A stretch of DNA of 64,000 nucleotides from Trichomonas vaginalis G3 (GCF_026262505.1 NC_067203.1:124001-188000), one strand, 5' to 3'; shown: positions 1-8,795, counted from the stretch's first letter. Notes: a model not told the origin generated them from the letters alone. Made by a program: numbers and translations.

Positions 1-228
1 TATTTTTGAAATTTTGAATCCATCAACTTTAAACATTTTATTCAATTTACATGTTGTCAATTCTTCAAATAATTTTTTATTATTAGCATAATAGTCATTA
101 AATTCTTCAACAGATGAAAAAATTTTTATTTCAGTAATTGGTTTAACAACGTTTATTTTTTGTTGAACATTTTCACTTTCATTTATTTCTTCCTCCTCTG
201 TTTCATTTATTTTTAAAATCGGTTTCAT
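1..228 (-). CDS. Partial Polinton A protein, unknown, runs off left edge
   Basis: Seventy-six codons from an ATG at 228 to the window edge. The N-terminus is acidic (a run of glutamates near residues 10-14), followed by a more hydrophobic stretch with asparagine/lysine-rich segments. No family recognised. It is divergent from the small plus-strand gene starting near 294, with an AT-rich gap between the two that could hold both promoters. It is assigned to Polinton A by position and base composition only. Confidence 0.4.
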   Translation of the reverse strand, partial: MKPILKINETEEEEINESENVQQKINVVKPITEIKIFSSVEEFNDYYANNKKLFEELTTCKLNKMFKVDGFKISKI

Positions 229-293
229 TTATCATTAAATAAAAATTAGAATATAAGTGATGAAATATATTTTTTAATTAATATTAAATCAGA

Positions 294-530
294 AATGGCG
301 CAGGATTCTTTAAAAAATTATGGGATGGAATTAAGAAAGCTGCGGGTTGGGTTCATAAAAAGATTATTAAACCCATTGCAAACTTTTTGGCACCAGTAGC
401 GAAAACGGCAGGAACTATCATAGGTGGAGTATTAGGTACTAAAGCAGGTAATCCGGCGATGGGAGCACAAGCAGGTAACGCAATTGGTGGAATAGCTGAA
501 GGAATACTTAATAAAATAGGAGGTAGATAG
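294..530 (+). CDS. Small Gly/Ala-rich basic protein with FFKKLWD motif (candidate minor virion protein)
   Basis: A short reading frame ending at the TAG at 528-530 encodes a basic N-terminal helix with a G-F-F-K-K-L-W-D-G-I-K-K start, then a glycine/alanine-rich segment (GGVLGTKAG and GNAIGGIAEG) that looks like a membrane-active or amphipathic peptide. Its exact start is unclear. A second minus-strand segment at 551-765 begins with the related pattern G-I-F-K-K-M-W-D-R-V-K. Small proteins of this composition beside capsid genes recall adenovirus pVI/pX-type virion peptides; that comparison is inference from size, composition and position, not from an alignment. Confidence 0.4.
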   Translation, partial: NGAGFFKKLWDGIKKAAGWVHKKIIKPIANFLAPVAKTAGTIIGGVLGTKAGNPAMGAQAGNAIGGIAEGILNKIGGR

Positions 531-550
531 TGGAAAAATAAATATTATTT

Positions 551-765
551 TTATCTTAGTATCGGTTGTAGTCTTTGATAAACTTTTTCTCCTTTATTTA
601 AAACTTCTCTTATTGGGGCAGCTTTTGGCGTTATTGATTCAGCAATGTCACTAATTGCTTCTTTATTCTTAAATATCCAATTTGCTCCCTTCTTCAATGT
701 TTCCCAAACTTTACTCGCCCTCTTTTTACTCTATCCCACATTTTCTTAAATATACCCGCAGCCAT
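551..765 (-). pseudogene. Second FKKxWD-type small protein of Polinton A (fossil, broken)
   Basis: From an ATG at 765 the minus strand starts with M-A-A-G-I-F-K-K-M-W-D-R-V-K, closely matching the start of the small gene at 294-530 in spacing of the F-K-K and W-D residues. The rest is lysine-rich and helical-looking. The gene is broken about once. It points away from the major capsid gene starting at 835, the two sharing a ~70-bp AT-rich gap. Function unknown; it may be a structural peptide of the virion. Confidence 0.4.
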
Positions 766-811
766 AGTTGATTATTTCATTAAAATTAAAAATTCATTTT
801 CATCTTTTAAT

Positions 812-834
812 TTTGATTTTTTATTTATTAATAA
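812..834 (+). promoter_or_regulatory. AT-rich Polinton promoter-like motif before the capsid gene
   Basis: TTTTTTATTTATTAATAA directly precedes the ATG at 835. The same kind of block (T-rich, TTTATTTTTAT-like, then 5-15 bases ending in ATAAATG or TTAAATG) stands before genes at 2497, 3362, 4294, 6190, 7340, 7534, 26198, 30996 and 50510 on the plus strand, and in reverse before several minus-strand genes. Confidence 0.5.
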
Positions 835-2462
835 ATGACGACTAACTATTTAGTGCCAAACACTAAACCGATTAATGGAAATGTGTTTCATTCATTCGAA
901 AAGATAAATGAAATATTCGCAAAGAATGATGGTAGAAGATATTATAGAGAACTTGAAAGTTCATGCTATGACTCTGATGCTCCATATTTTGATGATAAAC
1001 AAACTCATTTAAGAATTACAAATCCAGCTCATGATGTGAACCAATTAGGTGACACATATATTAAACGCAAAGTTAAAGCAACTCTAGTTTCAAATAAAGC
1101 TTTCACATGTGATGCCGCTTTTAAATGTATGCGTTTATTCGTTGGTTACAAATCATCAAATCAAAGCTTTAAACAATTAGAAGTAGAAACCGAAAGAGGT
1201 GATGCCGGTTATCTTCAGATGGATTGCGCCCGTGAATCTTTCGCATTTGCAACATATAAACCAAAATCAGAAAGGAAAGTTAAAAAGTTTGTTCATTCGT
1301 TATATAATAATGTTCAAAAATATGATAACTCAGTATGTGGTAAATATATTGACCCTTCAGAAGTTTTCAAGAAAGCAAATGAAGAAGTTGATGTCACTTT
1401 TGATATGATTATTCCGGTAAATGATTTGTTAGCATTTCAGGCGTTCGATGATTATCCTAAATCATTTGGTGATATCATTCTTAAATATTATGTTTTCAGG
1501 GATACTTTAGTATTTTGTCAGGTTGACCCGTTAAGAGTTGCTGATTTACAAAATTACGTTTATGAAAAGATAACTGATGAAAATTATGAAAAGATTATGA
1601 ATCATGTTTATAAATATGATCGCAAATTCCAACAAATCGGACTTCCTGCCAAATTAATTACAAGCTTAGCCGCCACATCTGCTGACGCAATAGTTGATGG
1701 CGTTATTATTTCATGCACAAAGATGGAAGTTTTAGAGGATAAATGCATTACACCAGGATACGGTTTAATTGAAGAATCAGTTAAAGCAATACCACGTTTA
1801 TTCAGTAAGGAAGATCCATTCATGATTCCAGCTCAACATATTGACGTTCGTTCACTAAATGGAGGTTGCATCACTCCTGAAGGTATTAGCTCAGATTTCT
1901 CATACGCTCTTCATAATGTTACAGATGTTGTGTTAGCATTTCCGAAGAATGCAATGCAAAGAACGGTTTTAGAAAATCCAATGCTTCGAGGTCTTCAGGT
2001 CACTATAGATTCCAGAAACTTCCCCGATCAAGCGATGACCACAGTGGGCGACATATTCTTTACACGTATGCTTCAAGCTTCTGATTTAGATGGAGTGAAT
2101 GAATGCACAGAAGAATACGAGGACTCATTAACTAGACACTGAATGATGATGATGGCATGCCATTAGCTAGAACATGGAAAGACCAAACTTCATTCTTATG
2201 CACTATTCCAGTTCAACGTGATGGAGCGGGTATATTCTTTGATGGATTAGAAACTTTCAACTCACAAGTTACAGTACAAGTGAAAGCTTATCCAATCATT
2301 CAGGGTGAAAATGACACTTACTGTTCAAAGGTGACAAATCCTCCTCAGGTTTGGTTTACTAGGACTACATATTGGACATGGACACCGGATGAAGGTTTGA
2401 AATATCATCCAACAGGTACACCACCGCAGTATAGAAGTTCATATGATGAAATTGATGAATAG
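835..2462 (+). pseudogene. Polinton A major capsid protein (double jelly-roll family), fossil
   Basis: The region encodes a protein of about 540 residues with the features of Polinton major capsid proteins: an N-terminal segment with a R-x-Y-Y-R-E-L start and a central beta-rich part (F-D-M-I-I-P-V-N-D-L, the strand pair typical of jelly-roll capsid proteins). The C-terminal part is rich in aromatic residues (Y-W-T-W-T-P). It is placed directly before the ATPase, as in other Polintons. The sequence has little resemblance to the capsid gene of elements B and C, so A belongs to a different lineage. One break is visible. Assignment rests on size, position and general pattern rather than on a database match. 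Confidence 0.6.
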
Positions 2463-2496
2463 AAATGTTTAAAATTATAAATTTATTTTTGATTAA

Positions 2497-3331
2497 ATGG
2501 ATTTAAATTCATCCACCCCTTATGAAGAATTAGCGGGAGTATATAATACATACGTAGATGATATGATTAATGAAGCATTGAGTGATAATAGAAATGCTCT
2601 ATCTAAGGAAAAATTAATGAAAATTCCATATTCTGAATGTTACTTAAATTCAATCACTGCAGCAATTGGTAAACAAAATAAAGGTAAAACATTAACGATA
2701 TTAAAACAAATTATCATTATTGCTAACACTTCACCCTATTCACATGTGTTAATTTATATCAACCGTTCAGGTTCACCTTCAGATGATACATTTGAATCTT
2801 TAAAGCATTTAATCAAAATTCCAATTATTTATTTATCACAAGAAGAAGCAGAAGATTATTTAAAAAACTTTTAATGTATAAAGAATTATATAATACAATC
2901 AAGAAGCAAGGATTAGAGGATAAAATTATTGATAAACAACGGGATGAATTATTTGAAACACTTTCTATTTCAAATTTTGATAGAGAATTTTTGCATTCAC
3001 TCATTTTTCTAGATGATGCAGTGAAATCAAAACTAATAACAAATGAGAAATCATATTTTAATCAGTTATTAACTCAATGTCGACACATTCAGTGTTCATT
3101 CTTCATGGCTGTTTCAATATTAAAGCATTAAGCACAAACATTAAATCAAATCTATCAACACTTTTCATTTTCAGTGGGTTTAGTCGTCAACAGTTGAACG
3201 TTATGCTTTATCAAGTGAATTTACCAATGAGCATTAATGAACTTTACACACAATATCAGCAATTAGGTGAACATGGAAAAATAATAGTTGATTTAAATAA
3301 AGGAAGTGTTAATTTGATTAACTTTTTATAA
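2497..3331 (+). pseudogene. Polinton A genome-packaging ATPase (FtsK/HerA type), fossil
   Basis: The region shows a P-loop (G-K-Q-N-K-G-K-T) about 60 residues from the start, a Walker B strand ending in acidic residues (L-I-F-L-D-D-A) and a downstream C-R-H-I-Q-C-S-F-F segment that fits the arginine/sensor region of the A32/FtsK-HerA packaging ATPases. These proteins pump element DNA into the capsid. Its place immediately after the major capsid gene is the usual Polinton order. An AT-rich promoter-like block precedes the ATG at 2497. The gene is broken at about two places. Confidence 0.7.
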
Positions 3332-3361
3332 TTAATTTTTATTTTTTATTTATAATTAAAC

Positions 3362-4261
3362 ATGACAGAAATGGTAAATCTTCTACAAGTTCCATTAAAA
3401 CAAGGGACAAACAAAAGGGGTGCATATAATAGAACTATGAAAGTTCCTGATGGAATGAAAGAATTAGTTCATATTGTTGCTGGTCTTCAAAAAGATGTTA
3501 AACAAATGAGAAACGTTTTAACATTACCAGAAGCTCAAGCATATGCCAAACGTCATGGTCCAAATTGGGAAGCACACGAAGCAGACATTACGGGTCCAAA
3601 TGGAAAACCCGATGGTATAAATGAAGTTTTCGTTACTGATGGTCAAGGTAATATTAAAGTCATAAATGGTTATAAATTAACTATATCTGATTATCCTAAA
3701 CGTAAAGCATTTAATGAACGTTATCCTATGCAATTTGATGAAAATGGAAAAGCTGTTAAACAATACATTGGAGAAGGTGAAAATGGTCCAATTAATTCAT
3801 ACCGTTATAATCCATATTCTTATTTCAATGAAGAATTAAATGCTATTGAAGAGGGACCGGATGGATTACCACGATATTCTAACCAGTTTGATGGTCAATA
3901 TGCAAATATTAGACCTGAAATTTCAGCTAAGAAATTCTTTAAAGTTGCTTTATTCGATCCAGTTTTCTCAAATGTTAAAGATGAACTTAAACAGCAATTC
4001 CAACCAATTATAGTAGCAAGAATTGCATCAGGTGCTTTATCTCAAGCATTCAAAGATTTAATTAAGAAACCATTATATCAGCAACGAGGTTTAACTTATG
4101 ATTTAGTTAAGGAATCAGATAAAAGAAAATTTGAGAAATCAGATGATTATAAGAATGCAATTAATGAATATATTCGGTCTATTAATTACGATGAAACAGC
4201 TAAAAATCAACTTCATGAACAAATACAGGGAATAATAGATTCAAAAGTTCCAGCAAAATAA
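3362..4261 (+). CDS. Polinton A conserved-looking structural protein, unknown function
   Basis: A 299-residue frame from an ATG preceded by a T-rich promoter-like block; it looks whole. The N-terminus is basic (K-R-G-A-Y-N-R-T), the middle is rich in Gly/Asn/Asp/Pro turns (T-G-P-N-G-K-P-D-G and V-T-D-G-Q-G-N-I), and the last third is helical and charged. No enzyme motif, signal peptide or membrane segment is seen. Its position between the ATPase and other virion-type genes suggests a structural or assembly role, but the family is not recognised. Confidence 0.5.
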   Translation: MTEMVNLLQVPLKQGTNKRGAYNRTMKVPDGMKELVHIVAGLQKDVKQMRNVLTLPEAQAYAKRHGPNWEAHEADITGPNGKPDGINEVFVTDGQGNIKVINGYKLTISDYPKRKAFNERYPMQFDENGKAVKQYIGEGENGPINSYRYNPYSYFNEELNAIEEGPDGLPRYSNQFDGQYANIRPEISAKKFFKVALFDPVFSNVKDELKQQFQPIIVARIASGALSQAFKDLIKKPLYQQRGLTYDLVKESDKRKFEKSDDYKNAINEYIRSINYDETAKNQLHEQIQGIIDSKVPAK

Positions 4262-4293
4262 AAGTTTAAATATATTTTTTTATTCGAATATAA

Positions 4294-4960
4294 ATGAGAA
4301 GACGTTTCACTAGTCAAAAGAACACTAACGCAAAAGCAGAGATTACGGTTGGTTATAACGTAAATGATGATAAATCACGAATTATTCAAAATGTTAAAGT
4401 TAATGTTAGCCCCGAATTAACAAGGTCAGCAACTCAACCAAATTTATTAACTCGTGACTTACCGAAAAAGGAGGAGGAGCAAAATAAAGAAGATGGAGAC
4501 CCAATCATTTTATCTGAACCCGGTAAAGAACCTGTTGAAATTTCCACTTATCCAACATACCCCCACCTCTTTCATCAAACATCGAGAACCCATATAAAAT
4601 AGACATTAATTCTGAATTAATGAAAATTTACCGTGATATAATAATTAATAATTATGATTCAATAATAAATTTAATTGACCAATCCGGTTTAATTATTTAC
4701 CTTATGAATCATTAATTCACATTATCGCCATTCTTTGTGATGTTCAAGATTCAGACGTTAAGATTCAATTTTTCATAGATGATGAGGTTTCATGCTGCGG
4801 AACAGTTGCAAAAATAAATCCTATAAAGGATATTAGCACAATTAAGATATCAAAGAACGGAACAACAACTGAACTTCATTTAACATATAATGATATTTAT
4901 AATAAAATAGTTGATGAATATAAAATATCACTTGAAAAATTCTTTGTTAAGGCTATTTAA
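4294..4960 (+). pseudogene. Polinton A unknown protein, fossil
   Basis: Starts at an ATG after the block ATATTTTTTTATTCGAATATAA. The first 100 residues are basic then acidic (K-K-E-E-E-Q-N-K-E-D-G-D). The downstream stretch to about 4,960 still reads as coding, with a beta-rich pattern (F-F-I-D-D-E-V-S-C-C-G), and runs to the end of the opposite-strand gene, with which it overlaps by a few bases. The gene is broken at about two places. No family recognised. Confidence 0.4.
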
Positions 4961-5415
4961 TATTCAAGCATTAACATTATCGAATAATAATCCTTTGAAT
5001 CATAATCGATAATAATTGACCTTTCACCAGTTTCTATCGTTTGTTTTATTTCTTTTTGTTCCCCACTATCTGGATCGGTCATTGTAATTGTTTTTGTTAT
5101 AGTATCAGCTTTATCTTTAACTTCAATCTTTTTTCCATCGGGATATTTAAACCAAAATTCCAAAAATTCGATATTGTCAATCTGTTCATATTTTAATCTA
5201 TCAATTACATTTTTAATACCATCTGAAAATCTTATGAAATGGTCATTATATGGGTTTGATTGAACTAAATTTGAATGAAGTGAAATATAACCTGTTGATG
5301 AATATGACACTGACTCATATTTTCTGAAAACACTAAAATTTATAACATGAATGAATTTCTTATTCGTTGAATTTATGAATTCTTGAGGTAATCTTATTCT
5401 AGTTTTATTTATCAC
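4957..5415 (-). CDS. Polinton A unknown beta-rich protein
   Basis: About 150 residues on the minus strand, convergent with the gene to its left and divergent from the gene at 5,455. It has alternating hydrophobic residues and many Tyr/Ser, then a lysine/glutamate segment (K-I-E-V-K-D-K-A-D-T-I-T-K-T-I-T-M) and a tyrosine-rich end. No catalytic motif. The start is uncertain. The intergenic region with the 5,455 gene is only about 40 bases, so promoters must overlap. Likely structural by context. Confidence 0.4.
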   Translation of the reverse strand: MINKTRIRLPQEFINSTNKKFIHVINFSVFRKYESVSYSSTGYISLHSNLVQSNPYNDHFIRFSDGIKNVIDRLKYEQIDNIEFLEFWFKYPDGKKIEVKDKADTITKTITMTDPDSGEQKEIKQTIETGERSIIIDYDSKDYYSIMLMLEY

Positions 5416-5454
5416 TGGAAAAAACGCTTACCATATTTTTAATCGTAATAAAAA

Positions 5455-6165
5455 ATGTCAATTATCAATATTATTTCGAATAATAACTGTGAATTAAATT
5501 TAACAGTTAGCGGAATTTATAATGTTACTCTCGTTTCTGTGAGTGGTAAATTTAATCCCATTCTTTTAGACCCTTCAGATTATATATCATTTATTAAAGA
5601 TGACCATGAAAAAACGTATGATATGTATATAAATAATGTGATAGCGAAATGGGATATTAACACGATTTTAAGTTATTTAAATGAATCATTTATCGTATGG
5701 TATGAAGAAATTTTTAAATCAAAACCTGATAAACTTTTTGAACTTGATGAAATAAATAACCTTATTAAATTTCCGCTGAAAATTAAATTTTGTACTCCTC
5801 ATCTTCGTTCATTGTTGGGGATATTAAATTTTGAAAAAGATGTTGGGGATGTTTTGTATTCTGACACTGGTTCCAATTTCATTTTAATCAAATGTGATAA
5901 AGTTAATACCCCAATGAGATTTTCACATCAAACATTAGACCCTAACTCTTACCCATCAATACAAAACATTTTATCCATCAACTTAAACACATTTTCTTTA
6001 TCATATCCGTTTCAATTATCCGGGAATTCATTTATTCTTCATTCAAAAGATTTATCAAATATTAAATTTAGAATAACTGACCTATTTGATTGTGATTTAG
6101 AATTTATGAATGAAATATTATGGCAATTTCAAATAGAGAAAATAGCTGATGAGATAACGGATTAA
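5455..6165 (+). CDS. Polinton A candidate minor capsid (penton-like) protein
   Basis: A 236-residue frame that looks whole, preceded by TATTTTTAATCGTAATAAAA. Beta-strand-rich throughout, with a C-terminal part (S-Y-P-F-Q-L-S-G-N-S-F-I-L then I-K-F-R-I-T-D-L-F) resembling the last strands of a jelly-roll protein, where minor capsid proteins usually finish with a phrase about the values of a response curve (residues I-x-F-x-I-T-D). Polintons carry a single jelly-roll penton protein near the major capsid gene, and this is the best candidate in A. The call is from length, composition and place only. Confidence 0.35.
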   Translation: MSIINIISNNNCELNLTVSGIYNVTLVSVSGKFNPILLDPSDYISFIKDDHEKTYDMYINNVIAKWDINTILSYLNESFIVWYEEIFKSKPDKLFELDEINNLIKFPLKIKFCTPHLRSLLGILNFEKDVGDVLYSDTGSNFILIKCDKVNTPMRFSHQTLDPNSYPSIQNILSINLNTFSLSYPFQLSGNSFILHSKDLSNIKFRITDLFDCDLEFMNEILWQFQIEKIADEITD

Positions 6166-6189
6166 ATATTTATTTTTAAATCATAATAA

Positions 6190-6519
6190 ATGATTAAACA
6201 ACAGCAACCACAACAACTTAAGGCGCAAAGCGCCCAGGTCCTTCAGACCATTACATACGCCATATATGCATATAATTCAAAGACGGCAGAACAAACGCAA
6301 AGGTTGAAATATGGAGATTTGGAGATAGTATTGAAAAATGACCGTTTCGAATTCGTTTGCAAAGGTGGTGCAGTGATATCAAATATAAAAGAAATTTTAT
6401 TTATGAATTCAAAAATTAAAGGAATAACGGATGATATAACATCAATTCCACCAGAAGAACAGAGATATTACGCATTAAATGCATTTCCTAAAGTTTTGAA
6501 GATTGGAAATTTAATTTAA
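6190..6519 (+). CDS. Polinton A small protein with palindromic insert near its start
   Basis: A 109-residue frame with a glutamine-rich start (Q-Q-Q-P-Q-Q), then A-Q-S-A-Q-V-L-Q-T-I, which is encoded by a double hairpin at 6222-6249. The rest alternates basic and hydrophobic residues (Y-G-D-L-E-I-V-L-K-N-D-R-F-E-F-V) and could be a small beta domain. It lies directly before the fibre gene at 6,555 and may be the head part of the same fibre locus. The promoter-like block TATTTATTTTTAAATCATAATAA ends at the ATG in shortened form. Confidence 0.45.
   Translation: MIKQQQPQQLKAQSAQVLQTITYAIYAYNSKTAEQTQRLKYGDLEIVLKNDRFEFVCKGGAVISNIKEILFMNSKIKGITDDITSIPPEEQRYYALNAFPKVLKIGNLI
6222..6249. repeat. Double-hairpin insert in Polinton A (6.2 kb)
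   Basis: GGCGC-AAA-GCGCC (6222-6234) then CA then GGTC-CTTCA-GACC (6237-6249): two small perfect hairpins side by side, strongly GC-rich in an AT-rich gene. A reversed copy of 21 bases (6231-6251) recurs exactly at 10288-10308. Confidence 0.75.
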
Positions 6520-6554
6520 ATGAGGAATTCATAGAAGGTTTCCTAAACGACATA

Positions 6555-7244
6555 ATGAAGAAAGCAGATAAGGAATATGTGGATAGTGAGTTAAATAAGA
6601 AGGCAAATTTGGTTTATGTTGATGAAAAAGATAATGAAATTAAAGAAAAGGTTGAATGGTATCATGAATGGACATTTGAGACTTTTAAAGTTAAAGCTGA
6701 TACAGAATGGGTTTCAGGATGTTTAGACCTTAAAGCAGATAAAACTTATGTTGATGAAAATTATGCAAAGAAGTCGGAAGTAAATGATGTGATTACAAGC
6801 ATGAAAAATGAAATACTTCAAACATTATATCCCGTTGGTTCTTTATATACATCAATGAATTCAACAAATCCAGAAACAGTTTTAGGTTTTGGTACGTGGC
6901 AGCAGATTGTAGATAAATTCTTATACTGTGCTAGATATTCAAAGCAAACAGGAGGTTCGAAGAAAATTAAAGAAGCAAACCTTCCACCGCACACTCATAC
7001 GGGAACTACAAACTTTTCTGGCGACCATAGCCACTCATTAAGAGACCACCCATTATACAACTCAGACTATGAAGCTGGTCATGACGTTTTATCTCCATCT
7101 TATAACGATTCAACAAAAAAGACTTTTCGACAAACTGAACCGGGAGGAAATCATGTCCATACTTTCACAACAAATCCAACAGGCTCGGGTGAAGATTATA
7201 TGCCACCATTTATGACTGTATTTGCATGGTTTCGCGTTCAATGA
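6555..7244 (+). CDS. Polinton A fibre with phage tail-fibre-like receptor end
   Basis: 229 residues. Residues 1-75 hold K-A-D-K/K-A-N-L-x-Y-V-D-E repeats, the helical shaft repeats seen in bacteriophage tail fibres. The C-terminal 150 residues begin with Y-P-V-G-S-L-Y-T-S-M-N-S-T-N-P and continue with G-G-S-K-K-I, P-P-H-T-H-T, G-D-H-S-H-S, G-N-H-V-H-T and end in Y-M-P-P-F-M-T-V-F-A-W-F-R-V. The H-x-H pairs and the P-P-F/Y...W-x-R ending are hallmarks of the T4 gp12-type (tail collar) receptor-binding domain, where H-x-H pairs bind metal in a trimer. The same end occurs on the fibre of element C. Probably an attachment fibre of the virion. Looks whole from its ATG. Confidence 0.7.
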   Translation: MKKADKEYVDSELNKKANLVYVDEKDNEIKEKVEWYHEWTFETFKVKADTEWVSGCLDLKADKTYVDENYAKKSEVNDVITSMKNEILQTLYPVGSLYTSMNSTNPETVLGFGTWQQIVDKFLYCARYSKQTGGSKKIKEANLPPHTHTGTTNFSGDHSHSLRDHPLYNSDYEAGHDVLSPSYNDSTKKTFRQTEPGGNHVHTFTTNPTGSGEDYMPPFMTVFAWFRVQ

Positions 7245-7252
7245 ACGCTCAA

Positions 7253-7313
7253 TGTTTGTGAAACAAACTTTAGAACGGACTGAAAGTCTTGAGCTCCAAA
7301 AGAGCGAACGGCA
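7253..7313. repeat. String of small hairpins after the fibre gene
   Basis: Directly after the stop at 7244 lie GTTTGT-GAA-ACAAAC, GACT-GAA-AGTC and GCTC-CAAAA-GAGC in a row, flanked by GAACG copies. The stretch is GC-rich compared with its surroundings and ends where the AT-rich promoter of the next small gene begins. It may fold as a structured 3' end of the fibre transcript. Confidence 0.5.
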
Positions 7314-7339
7314 TAATTTAAATTTTTATTTTAGTATAA

Positions 7340-7474
7340 ATGAAGATTCTACCATATGGTGTTATTGGAAGAGATAAAGATGGAAACCCAATATTTGATC
7401 CAAAGTTAAAATTAAAGTTACTGACAAGACAACAACTTGAAAAGTTGCTGAAACCAAAACAGGATGAAAAATGA
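7340..7474 (+). CDS. Small Polinton A protein (44 aa)
   Basis: ATG at 7340 follows the promoter-like block AAATTTTTATTTTAGTATAA. The product starts M-K-I-L-P-Y-G-V-I-G-R and ends in a leucine/lysine helix (K-L-L-T-R-Q-Q-L-E-K-L-L-K). The same helix pattern (F-K-L-L-T-K-D-E-L-N-K-M) ends the next small protein at 7534, so the two are likely duplicates or share a binding role. Function unknown. Confidence 0.5.
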   Translation: MKILPYGVIGRDKDGNPIFDPKLKLKLLTRQQLEKLLKPKQDEK

Positions 7475-7533
7475 GAAAATGAGAAAATGAGAAAGAAAAA
7501 AATTTAAATTATGCAATTTTATTTTTATCATAA

Positions 7534-7716
7534 ATGACAAAATTAATTAAGCCAACTATTTCTAAATTAATGATACCAATGAAATCATTTCATGGAGTAC
7601 TTATCCCAGGTTCTTCACAATTAGCCGGGGTAAGTGTTGTGACTCAAGGTGGAACATTAGCGAATCCATTCAAATTATTAACTAAAGATGAACTTAATAA
7701 AATGATGATAAAATAA
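7534..7716 (+). CDS. Small Polinton A protein (60 aa), paralogue-like
   Basis: ATG after TTTATTTTTATCATAA, the clearest promoter-like block in A. Sixty residues, with a central S-H-G-V-L-I-P-G-S-S-Q segment and the C-terminal helix F-K-L-L-T-K-D-E-L-N-K-M-M shared in pattern with the 44-residue protein upstream. Unknown function; small tail or cement proteins are possible given that the fibre gene is next door. Confidence 0.45.
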   Translation: MTKLIKPTISKLMIPMKSFHGVLIPGSSQLAGVSVVTQGGTLANPFKLLTKDELNKMMIK

Positions 7717-7751
7717 CTGATAACAAAATTTTATTTCACTGCTATCATGTT

Positions 7752-7814
7752 ACCATGTGCTACCAGGTTAATTAACTTCTCTTAAAAATGATGACAACAT
7801 GACATTTTGACAAC
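7752..7814 (-). repeat. Inverted-repeat arm left of the KilA-N gene (Polinton A)
   Basis: About 63 bases from ACCATGTGCTACC to ATTTTGACAAC. The reverse complement recurs at 8574-8636 and again at 8733-8795 with a few changes, so the KilA-N gene at 7878-8540 sits between inverted copies. Confidence 0.8.
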
Positions 7815-7877
7815 AGTTCAGGAGGAAGGTATTTATGAATTATTTTTATTTTTTTTATTTTGTATGTAAGAACAGAA

Positions 7878-8540
7878 ATGTCAGTCGAAGCACAGACGTT
7901 CACGAACAAATCTAATGGCGAAACATTCACAAAAGGCACTTATAATGGTATTGAAGTCTTACGTAGAGACAAGGATGGTTACATTAATGCAACAAAGATG
8001 TGTCAGCAGTTTAGGAAAGACTTTAGAAAGTTGTTGGAAAATAAGTCCTGGGAAGAGTATTATAAGGCGTTTTGTGAAGAATATAGCAACCGCCGGAATT
8101 CGGACTGTTGCTTTTTATACAAAATTCATGCCGGAATTCCTGATGAAATCAAACAGGTTAGAGGAACGTATGTAGACCCAAGACTTATAAACTATATAGC
8201 AATGTGGGCTTCTCCAAAATATTGCATAGCAGTTGGAAAAATTATGGACTCCATAGACAAGAAAGTTCATGAGAAGTTAGATGAAGAAGAACTCGAAGAT
8301 ACAGTAGAAAATGCTAAACATTTGTTTGAAGAAGAAGTTAGAAAAATGTGCGAAAAACAATTAGAACATGAACGTGAGATATGTTATGGTTATAGAGATT
8401 CTCCATACGAACTAGACCAATGGGAACAAGAAGATTTAAAGAGAGAATTTAGAGAATATGAACTCGCTAAGATAGCCTCAGAAACTGCAGAAAAGAAGTT
8501 AAAAGTTTGGGGTCGTTTTGTACAAAAATATTGTGAGTAA
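7878..8540 (+). CDS. KilA-N domain protein (Polinton A)
   Basis: ATG at 7878 is chosen as the first ATG in frame. The N-terminal ~110 residues match the KilA-N DNA-binding domain: G-I-E-V-L-R-R-D-K-D-G-Y-I-N-A-T-K-M-C, then V-D-P-R-L-I-N-Y-I-A-M-W-A-S-P-K-Y. The C-terminal half is a charged coiled coil (many Glu/Lys, about residues 130-215). KilA-N proteins are common in large DNA viruses and phages and are thought to act in DNA binding and regulation. The gene looks whole and lies between inverted repeats (7752-7814 and 8574-8636), which sets it apart as a unit. Confidence 0.8.
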   Translation: MSVEAQTFTNKSNGETFTKGTYNGIEVLRRDKDGYINATKMCQQFRKDFRKLLENKSWEEYYKAFCEEYSNRRNSDCCFLYKIHAGIPDEIKQVRGTYVDPRLINYIAMWASPKYCIAVGKIMDSIDKKVHEKLDEEELEDTVENAKHLFEEEVRKMCEKQLEHEREICYGYRDSPYELDQWEQEDLKREFREYELAKIASETAEKKLKVWGRFVQKYCE

Positions 8541-8573
8541 ATGAACCATTTATTTTTGCATTAATCCTGCTGT

Positions 8574-8636
8574 GTTGTCAAAATGTCATGTTGTCATCAT
8601 TTTTAAGAGAAGTTAATTAACCTGGTAGCACATGGT
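8574..8636 (+). repeat. Inverted-repeat arm right of the KilA-N gene, copy 1
   Basis: GTTGTCAAAATG through CATGGT, the reverse complement of 7752-7814, nearly identical over 63 bases. It begins about 35 bases after the KilA-N stop. Confidence 0.8.
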
Positions 8637-8732
8637 GACGTAGTGACACCTTCAGTTATTCAAAAATAATTAATTATTGAATAACCTAAAATCATTAATG
8701 AAAACATAAACGATAACATTTATTTCCTGTGT

Positions 8733-8795
8733 TGTTGTCAAAATGTCATGTTGTCATCATTTTTAAGAGAAGTTAATTGACATGGTAGCACATGG
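8733..8795 (+). repeat. Inverted-repeat arm right of the KilA-N gene, copy 2
   Basis: A second copy in the same direction as 8574-8636, with a few substitutions and with an extra short repeat of ACATGGTAGCAC after it. The ~95 bases between the two copies show no gene. Confidence 0.75.
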
